Assembly: GCA_035651595.1 (NCBI GenBank)
Contig: DASRFJ010000211.1
Span: 1-36,784 of the forward strand
Direction of reading: 5' to 3'
DNA from: JAFARZ01 sp035651595
GTDB lineage: Bacteria > Actinomycetota > Actinomycetes > Streptosporangiales > Streptosporangiaceae
DNA length: 36,784 nucleotides
Below, in pieces: positions 31,588 to 36,784 of the stretch. The position numbers and the translations under genes are program-made. Positions within the stretch are counted from its first letter, which is position 1; the number at the start of each line of letters is the position of its first letter. The notes beneath the pieces were generated by a model that saw nothing but the letters and a program-made list of their open reading frames with translations, was not told where the DNA came from and did no database searches.

Positions 31588-32247
31588 ATGATGTCAGCGA
31601 CACAGGTGACGACGAGAACGGCTGCCGAAACAGGGGCCGGCAGCCCTCGTCTGCCGGAGTGGGCGATCATGTACGCGCTGCACGACGCGTTCCGGCGAGA
31701 CCTCGATGCCTTGCTGGACACCAGCGCCAGGCCGGCGATCGTCCGCGCCCGGTGGGCCGTCTTCCGCGGTCAGCTGCGGCTCCACCACATCGCGGAGGAC
31801 CGGGTGATGTGGCCGCCCGCCCGGGCCAGGCTGGCCGGGGACCCGGACGGGCTCGCGCTGCTTGACGTCATGGAAGACGAGCACCTGCTGATCGATCCGC
31901 TGCTCACCGCCGTCGACGACGCGGTGTCCGGCGACGTCGGCTACGTCCGGCTGACCGCCCTGCTGGCCGAGCTTCGCACCACGCTGGTCAGCCACCTCGC
32001 TCATGAGGAAGCCGAGGTTCTGCCGCTGGTCAGCCGGGCCCTCGGTCCGGCCGGGGTCGCCGGGATCTTCGCCGAACTCGGCAAGATGGGCGGCTGGAAA
32101 CTGGGCGCCGCGATGTTCCCGTGGGCGCTGTCCGGAACCAGCGCACAGACCCAAGCCCAGGTGCTCGGCCAGCTCCCGGCGACCGCCCGGCTGCTATACC
32201 GCACGGTGTGGTTCCCGCGCTACCGCCGCATGATCCCCTCCCTGTGA
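31588..32247 (+). CDS. hemerythrin-like HHE domain protein
   Basis: This encodes 219 residues. The start follows a strong GGGAGGA at 31577-31583; the frame continues upstream but without a ribosome site. Helical His/Glu motifs in order are YALHDAFRRDLDAL, LRLHHIAEDRVMWP, MEDEHLLIDPLL and SHLAHEEAEVLPLV. These match the HxxxE/HHE pattern that holds a di-iron centre. The C-terminal 60 residues (GWKLGAAMFPWAL, then RTVWFPRYRRM) are typical of actinobacterial members. The probable role is binding O2, NO or iron, or sensing them. It overlaps the convergent transporter gene by 54 bp. Confidence 0.9.
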   Translation: MMSATQVTTRTAAETGAGSPRLPEWAIMYALHDAFRRDLDALLDTSARPAIVRARWAVFRGQLRLHHIAEDRVMWPPARARLAGDPDGLALLDVMEDEHLLIDPLLTAVDDAVSGDVGYVRLTALLAELRTTLVSHLAHEEAEVLPLVSRALGPAGVAGIFAELGKMGGWKLGAAMFPWALSGTSAQTQAQVLGQLPATARLLYRTVWFPRYRRMIPSL

Positions 32248-33738
32248 CTGATCAGCCGGATCGGCGTCACGGGTGTTGGCCACCCACACCGCGATGATCG
32301 CGGACGCGGCCAGCGCGATGCTGCCCGCCAGCAGCGCCCGGCCGAAGCCGGCCGTGAGCGCGGCCGGCGGCGACGTGTGCGCCATGCTAGCGGGGCCGGC
32401 TGCGCCGGCGGGCAGCAGGCTTCTGGTCCGGGCGGTGGCGATGGCGGACAGCACGGCCAGGCCGAGCGCGCCGCCGACCTGCTGGGCGGAGTTCAGCAGC
32501 GCCGCCGCAAGGCCCGCCTGATCGGGCCGCACCCCCGCATTGGCGGCGGTGGCGACGGCGACGAACATCGCGCCGATGCCCACGGACATGACCAGCATGC
32601 CCGGCAGCAGATCGGTCAGGAACGAGCCGTGCACCGGGATGCGAGACAGCCAGTACACGCCGCCGGCGGTGACGATCGCCCCCACGATGATCAGCGGCCG
32701 GGTGCCGATCCGGGCAAGCAGCTGTCCGGCACCGCCAGCGGCGAAGCCGATTGCGAAGCACAGCGGCAGATACGCGAGACCGGTCTTAATTGGGGAGTAA
32801 CCAAGGACGTTCTGCATGTAAAGGGTTATGAAGAAGAACATGGAGGCGAATCCGGCGAACGCGATGAGCTGCGTCGCGTCGGCGGCGGCCAGCCCGCGCA
32901 CGCGGAAGATGGACGGCGGGAGCAGCGGGTTGCGACTGCGCAGCTCGTTGACCACGAAGATGGCCAGGATCACCGCCGCGCCGGCCAGCTCACCGATCGT
33001 GCGACCCGAGCTCCAGCCCTGATCCGGGGCTTTGACCAGGGCGAACACCAGCAGCAGCATGCCGCCGGTGACCAGGATCGCCCCTGGAAGGTCGTAGCCT
33101 CGGGGGGGTGCGGGGGGGTTGTCCCCCCCGGGGCCAGCAGAGTCGGCGGCGCGCGCGGTGCGCCGCTCGGCGGAGACAAGCCGCAGGATCGGGCCGAACA
33201 GCAGCAGGCAGGCGATCGGGTTCACGAACATCACCCAGCGCCAGCCGGGGCCCTGCGTGAGCAGGCCGCCGAACAGCACGCCGGCCGCGGACGACAGGCC
33301 GGCGACCGCGGCCCAGACACCGAGTGCCTTGGGCCGGTCGGGGCCGGTGAACGAGGTGGTCAGGATCGACAGCGCGGACGGCAGCATCAGCGCGGCGCCG
33401 GCTCCCTGAGCCAGACGGGCGCCGATCAGCACGCCGGCGTCGCCAGCGAAGCCGCCGACGAGTGACGCGACGCCTATCACGATCGTGCCGGTGAGCAGCA
33501 CCCGGCGGCGGCCGAGCAGGTCGGCGGCGCGGCCGCCGAGCAGCATGAACCCGCCGTAGGTCAGCAGGTAGGCGCTCGGCACCCATTGCAGGCCCTGGTC
33601 GGAGAAGTGCAGGGCGCGGCGGATGGCGGGGAGCGCCACGTTCACGATCGACGCGTCCACGAAGTCCATGAACCCGACGCAGCACAGCAGCAGCAGCGTG
33701 AGCTTGCCGCGGCGGGTGGCGAGAAAGCTTTCAGTCAT
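32194..33738 (-). CDS. DHA2-type MFS efflux transporter (second)
   Basis: This encodes 514 residues from the ATG at 33738. Fourteen-helix DHA2 signatures are present: DFVDASIVNVALPAIRRAL in helix 1, GGRAADLLGRRRVLLTG (motif A), ARLAQGAGAALMLPSALSIL (helix 4) and GVWAAVAGLSSAAGVLFGGLL (motif C). The central cytoplasmic linker (about residues 200-225, GPGGDNPPAPPRG) is encoded by a G/C-tract palindrome (33101-33129). The C-terminal 20 residues (DQSQGGDHAAVAREPHRAV) overlap the hemerythrin gene and are probably not conserved. It is divergent from the LuxR-type regulator, which may control it. Confidence 0.94.
   Translation of the reverse strand: MTESFLATRRGKLTLLLLCCVGFMDFVDASIVNVALPAIRRALHFSDQGLQWVPSAYLLTYGGFMLLGGRAADLLGRRRVLLTGTIVIGVASLVGGFAGDAGVLIGARLAQGAGAALMLPSALSILTTSFTGPDRPKALGVWAAVAGLSSAAGVLFGGLLTQGPGWRWVMFVNPIACLLLFGPILRLVSAERRTARAADSAGPGGDNPPAPPRGYDLPGAILVTGGMLLLVFALVKAPDQGWSSGRTIGELAGAAVILAIFVVNELRSRNPLLPPSIFRVRGLAAADATQLIAFAGFASMFFFITLYMQNVLGYSPIKTGLAYLPLCFAIGFAAGGAGQLLARIGTRPLIIVGAIVTAGGVYWLSRIPVHGSFLTDLLPGMLVMSVGIGAMFVAVATAANAGVRPDQAGLAAALLNSAQQVGGALGLAVLSAIATARTRSLLPAGAAGPASMAHTSPPAALTAGFGRALLAGSIALAASAIIAVWVANTRDADPADQSQGGDHAAVAREPHRAV
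33101..33130 (+). repeat. G-tract palindrome inside the transporter gene
   Basis: Seven G (33112-33118) pair with seven C (33123-33129) around the loop ttgt, with another G7 at 33102-33108. The arrangement of two G-tracts then a C-tract matches the intergenic repeats at 17660 and 28877. It falls in a poorly constrained linker and keeps the reading frame. Confidence 0.75.
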
Positions 33739-33773
33739 GCCTGAACGGTAAAAATCCAGGCCACGCGCGGCGT

Positions 33774-33817
33774 CACCCGAAGGTGGAAGACGAGGTGGAA
33801 TCTTCGGGTGGGACAAT
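33774..33817 (+). promoter_or_regulatory. divergent operator and leaderless promoter of the LuxR-type gene
   Basis: Inverted arms cacccgaag (33774-33782) and cttcgggtg (33802-33810) lie 19 bp apart and enclose a direct repeat aggtggaa (33781-33788, 33793-33800). GACAAT (33812-33817) is a -10 candidate 7 bp before the GTG at 33825. This 86-bp gap separates the regulator and transporter starts. Confidence 0.5.
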
Positions 33818-33824
33818 GTGACGG

Positions 33825-36503
33825 GTGGACCTGCTGGCGACCAAGCTGCACATACCCCGGGCTCAGCCCGGCTATGTGGCACGGCCCCGGCTGGCGGCGC
33901 TGCTGGACGCGGGGCTGGCGCACGGCCTGATCCTGGTCTGCGCCCCGGCCGGCTCGGGCAAGACCTCGCTGCTCGCCTCCTGGGCGCGCGCCGGATCCCG
34001 GCCGGTCGCCTGGCTGTCCCTCGATCCCAGCGACAACGACCCGGTGCGGTTCTGGCGGCACTTGTTCGCCGCGCTGGACCTCGCCCGGCCGGGGATCGGC
34101 GCGCGGGTGGCCGGCCTGCTCAGCCTCGCCGAGCCGCCGTCCTCGGCGGCCATGGTGACCGCGCTGGTCAACGAGTTCGAGCCGGCCGCCGCCGACGTTG
34201 TCCTCGTTCTCGACGACTTTCACCTGATCGACGTGGTGTCGCTGCGGGAGGCCGTCGCGTTGCTGGCCGAGAACTTGCCGCCGGGGCTCCGGCTCGTGCT
34301 GGCGAGCCGCAGCGAGCCTTCGCTGCCGCTGGCCCGGCTGCGGGCGCGGGGCCAGGTAGCCGAAGTGGACGCCGCCGAGCTGCGGTTCACCGTGCCCGAG
34401 GCGGCGGCGCTGCTGACGGGCAGCGTTTCCGGCTCTTTCGCGGCTGCCCTTACTGCGCGCACCGAGGGCTGGGCGGCCGGGCTTCGGCTGGCGGCGCTCT
34501 CGCTGCGGGGTCAGCGGGACACGGCACGCTTCGTGGCGGACTTCAGCGGCAGCAACCGGTACGTCCTCGACTACCTCACCGAAGAGGTACTGGACGCCCA
34601 GCCGGCCGACGTCCGGGCCTTCCTGCTGGAGACGTCCGTGGCGGACCGGCTGTCCGGGCCGCTGTGCGACGCGCTGACCGGCCGGTCCGACGGGCAGCGG
34701 ACGCTGGAGCGAATCGAGCGGGCCGGGCTGTTCCTGGTGCCGATGGACGAGGTCAGGGGCTGGTGGCGGTACCACCAGCTGTTCGCCGGCCTGCTGCGGG
34801 CGCGCCTCGACGCGGAGCAGCCGGGGCGGGCCGAGAAGCTGCATGCCGCGGCCTCGCGATGGTATGAGAGCCACGGGCTTGCCGACGACGCCGTCGGGCA
34901 CGCGGTCGCCGCCGGCGACATGGCCGAGGCGGCACGGCTGATCGAGCGGCACTTCGATTCGGCCTACATGACGGGCGAACGGGCCACGATCGTGCGTTGG
35001 CTGGCGCTTGTCCCGGATTCGGTCGTGCTGGCCCGGCCGCGGCTGCGGCTGGGCCGGGCGTTCGCCGCGCTGGTGTTCGGCGATATGGCGGGCGCGGCGG
35101 CGCTGCTGGACCTGCCGGACGGTGCCTCCGGTGCGGACGAGGCGTTCACGCCGTTCACGCCGTCCGCGGGGGAGGCGGCGAGCCTGCTGGTGAACCTCCC
35201 GGCCGGGTACGCGATCGCGCGCGCCTGGCTCGCGTACCTGCGCGGCGATCCGGCGGCGATGACGGAGTCCGCCGCCGTCGCGAAGGCCAGGCTGGCCGAC
35301 GGGCAGACGCTGCTGGCGACGACCTATCAGCTGAACCTGGCGCTGGCCGACTGGCTGAGCGGCAGGCTCGACGAGGCGGGCCGCGGCTTCGAGGCGCTGG
35401 CCGCGAGCTGGCGGGCGGCGGGCGCGATCAGCCTGGGTGCGCGGAGCGACCGCTTCCTCGGCCAGACGCAGTGCGACCAAGGCCGGCTGGAGTCGGCGCT
35501 GCGTACCTACACGCGGCTGGTGGCGCTTACCGAGACGCCCGGCCAGCCGCGGGCGCCGGTGGCGGGATACGGCTACGCCGGGCTTGCGGAGGTCGCCTAC
35601 CAGCGCGACCAGCTCGATGACGCGCTCCGCTACGCCACCGAGGCGGTCAGCCGTTGCCGCCTGCTGAGCGAGGCCGAACCGATGGCCGCCAGCCTGGTCA
35701 CGCTGGCCTGGATAAAGCACGCTGACTGTGATGTCACCGGGGCGCTCGCCGTCATCGAGGAAGCCGCGCAGTCGGCGCCGCCAGCGGCAACGGCCAACAT
35801 CCTCAACCGGGTTCCGGCTGTCCGCGCCCGGCTGCTGCTTGCCCGCGGGGACGTGGCCGAAGTGGCCCGTTGGGTCGCTGAGCAGGGCATCTCGTTCGCG
35901 GATTCGCCGTCTTACCTGCGTTCGCGGGAGTATCTGGTGCTGGTTCGGCTGCTGCTGGCGCAGGGTCAGCCGGACCGGGCGCTGGAGCTGGTGTCACGGC
36001 TGCTGTCGCAGGCGCGGGAGCAGCGGCGGACGGGGAACGTCATCGAACTGCTCGTGCTGCGGGCGCTGGCGTTCGCGGCCGCGGGGGACAGGCCGGCCGC
36101 GGTGGAGGCGCTCGGTGATGCCGTGGTGTTCGCGGAGCCGCAGGGATACGTGCGCGTTTTCGCCGACGAGGGCGCGCCGATGGCCTCGCTGCTCGCCGGC
36201 GTGCCCGCTGGGGCTGGCATCGTGTCGGCCGGCTACCTGGCCCGGGTCATCCGCGCATGCCGGCGTGACGCGAGCCAGAGCGCGCGACAAGCGCAGGGTC
36301 TGGTCGACCCGCTGACCGCGCGCGAGCTCGAGGTGCTCACCCTGCTCGCGGCCGGCACGCCGAACCAGGGCATCGCCGACTCCCTCGTCGTCACCCTCGA
36401 CACCGTGAAGAAGCACGTCACGCACGTGCTCGCAAAGCTCGGCGCCGCCAACCGCACCGAAGCGGTCGCCCGCGCCCGCGAGATCGGCCTCCTCACCACC
36501 TGA
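33825..36503 (+). CDS. LuxR family MalT-like ATP-dependent regulator
   Basis: This encodes 892 residues from a GTG with no ribosome site. The N-terminal STAND-type NTPase has Walker A APAGSGKTS (GSGKT 43-47) and Walker B VVLVLDDFHLID (Asp130-Asp131), then TEGWAAGLRLAALSLRG. Middle residues about 420-800 are TPR-like helical repeats typical of MalT-group sensors. The C-terminal LuxR HTH (about 826-892) is LTARELEVLTLLAAGTPNQGIADSLVVTLDTVKKHVTHVLAKLGAANRTEAVARAR. It is probably activated by ligand binding plus ATP and oligomerisation. It is divergent from the DHA2 transporter, its most likely target. The length is normal for the family. Confidence 0.95.
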   Translation: MDLLATKLHIPRAQPGYVARPRLAALLDAGLAHGLILVCAPAGSGKTSLLASWARAGSRPVAWLSLDPSDNDPVRFWRHLFAALDLARPGIGARVAGLLSLAEPPSSAAMVTALVNEFEPAAADVVLVLDDFHLIDVVSLREAVALLAENLPPGLRLVLASRSEPSLPLARLRARGQVAEVDAAELRFTVPEAAALLTGSVSGSFAAALTARTEGWAAGLRLAALSLRGQRDTARFVADFSGSNRYVLDYLTEEVLDAQPADVRAFLLETSVADRLSGPLCDALTGRSDGQRTLERIERAGLFLVPMDEVRGWWRYHQLFAGLLRARLDAEQPGRAEKLHAAASRWYESHGLADDAVGHAVAAGDMAEAARLIERHFDSAYMTGERATIVRWLALVPDSVVLARPRLRLGRAFAALVFGDMAGAAALLDLPDGASGADEAFTPFTPSAGEAASLLVNLPAGYAIARAWLAYLRGDPAAMTESAAVAKARLADGQTLLATTYQLNLALADWLSGRLDEAGRGFEALAASWRAAGAISLGARSDRFLGQTQCDQGRLESALRTYTRLVALTETPGQPRAPVAGYGYAGLAEVAYQRDQLDDALRYATEAVSRCRLLSEAEPMAASLVTLAWIKHADCDVTGALAVIEEAAQSAPPAATANILNRVPAVRARLLLARGDVAEVARWVAEQGISFADSPSYLRSREYLVLVRLLLAQGQPDRALELVSRLLSQAREQRRTGNVIELLVLRALAFAAAGDRPAAVEALGDAVVFAEPQGYVRVFADEGAPMASLLAGVPAGAGIVSAGYLARVIRACRRDASQSARQAQGLVDPLTARELEVLTLLAAGTPNQGIADSLVVTLDTVKKHVTHVLAKLGAANRTEAVARAREIGLLTT

Positions 36504-36523
36504 CCGCCACCCCACCGCCCGCG

Positions 36524-36597
36524 CCCCGCGCCGCCCGGCCCCGCGCCGCCCGGCCCCGCGCCACCCGGCCCCCGCGCCACCCGGCCCCGCGCCACGG
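36524..36597 (+). repeat. 15-bp GC-rich tandem repeat after the LuxR-type gene
   Basis: There are about five units of ccccgcgccRcccgg (36524, 36539, 36554, 36569 with one extra C, and a partial at 36585). It begins 21 bp after the stop codon and is non-coding on the plus strand. Confidence 0.85.
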
Positions 36598-36655
36598 ACC
36601 CGTCCCCCCACGAACCTCCTGAGTCACATGGGCACCTCTGTTTACGGTCGCGGTA

Positions 36656-36716
36656 GGGACCGCCCTTGCGGGCGGCCCCCCGCGCAGATCCCAGCGTGCG
36701 GGATTACCGCACTGGG
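36656..36716 (+). other. two hairpins near the window edge
   Basis: ccgccc (36660-36665) pairs with gggcgg (36670-36675) around ttgc. ccca plus gtgcgg (36690-36701, 2-nt bulge) pair with ccgcac plus tggg (36707-36716). No gene is seen from 36504 to the end. These may terminate the LuxR-type transcript or belong to an element beyond the window. Confidence 0.4.
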
Positions 36717-36784
36717 CTCCTGCTATGGGTATCTGGCGGCGAAGCGCTGTCCGGGGTGGGGGTGCTTGATCGTGGCCGGGGGTA

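Noticed and set aside
35994..36611. Minus-strand open frame with AGGAGG before a GTG near 36611
   Set aside because: It runs antisense to the C-terminal half of the LuxR-type regulator and begins in the 15-bp GC repeat, giving only Gly/Arg/Ala filler. The ribosome-site match is chance.
36600..36784. Edge of a group II intron or insertion sequence
   Set aside because: The two hairpins and conserved-looking text recall intron flanks. No reverse transcriptase, domain V or terminal inverted repeat is inside the window, so it cannot be supported.

Overview
The window is high-GC, coding-dense chromosomal DNA from an actinomycete (Actinomycetota). The evidence is a 23S-5S rRNA end of actinobacterial type, frequent GTG starts, an F420-dependent NADP reductase, a PASTA-less membrane Ser/Thr kinase, ECF sigma and LuxR/MalT-type regulators, and a methionine aminopeptidase paired with a 56-residue small protein. 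The genus cannot be read from the sequence.

Layout. 1-510: the 3' end of a 23S rRNA gene, the 5S gene and the rRNA operon terminator. 564-4518: a coiled-coil hypothetical protein, a Gly/Arg-rich TPR protein and a membrane Ser/Thr kinase. 4716-8102: a metallo-beta-lactamase-fold hydrolase, an ABC-2 exporter pair and a small hypothetical, all on the minus strand. 8102-10833: a NagD-like HAD phosphatase and a TPR protein, divergent from a DUF1015 protein. 11248-15802: a tight four-gene operon encoding a cytoplasmic S8 peptidase, an ECF sigma factor, a 162-residue protein of unknown type and a TPR-CHAT caspase-like protease. 15907-18861: two secreted proteins, a beta-propeller and a barrel-ricin lectin protein, each with a strong cis-regulatory upstream region. 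19290-22148: methionine aminopeptidase, a small protein and two double-domain YbjQ-like proteins. 22470-26583: a hypothetical protein, F420:NADP reductase, panB and a serine beta-lactamase-like hydrolase. 26693-28862: a DHA2 efflux pump with its TetR regulator. 29087-31486: a receiver-only response regulator and a duplicated histidine kinase that overlap tail to tail. 31588-36503: a hemerythrin-like protein, a second DHA2 efflux pump and a large divergent LuxR/MalT-type regulator.

The most interesting locus is the S8 peptidase / sigma factor / unknown protein / TPR-CHAT operon. Two proteases of different clans are translationally coupled to a sigma factor and a small cytosolic protein. This resembles the logic of type III-E CRISPR loci, where a TPR-CHAT protease cleaves Csx30, a protein that binds a sigma factor. 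No CRISPR array or Cas gene is present here. The trigger is unknown and the functional link is inference.

The intergenic DNA is unusually structured. Two 47-bp perfect hairpins carry a compensatory base change. A related hairpin and a half-copy lie at another gene end. G-tract palindromes recur after two genes and once inside a coding region. There is a multibranched candidate leader RNA ahead of the secreted barrel-ricin gene, and several palindromic operators can be assigned to neighbouring regulators.
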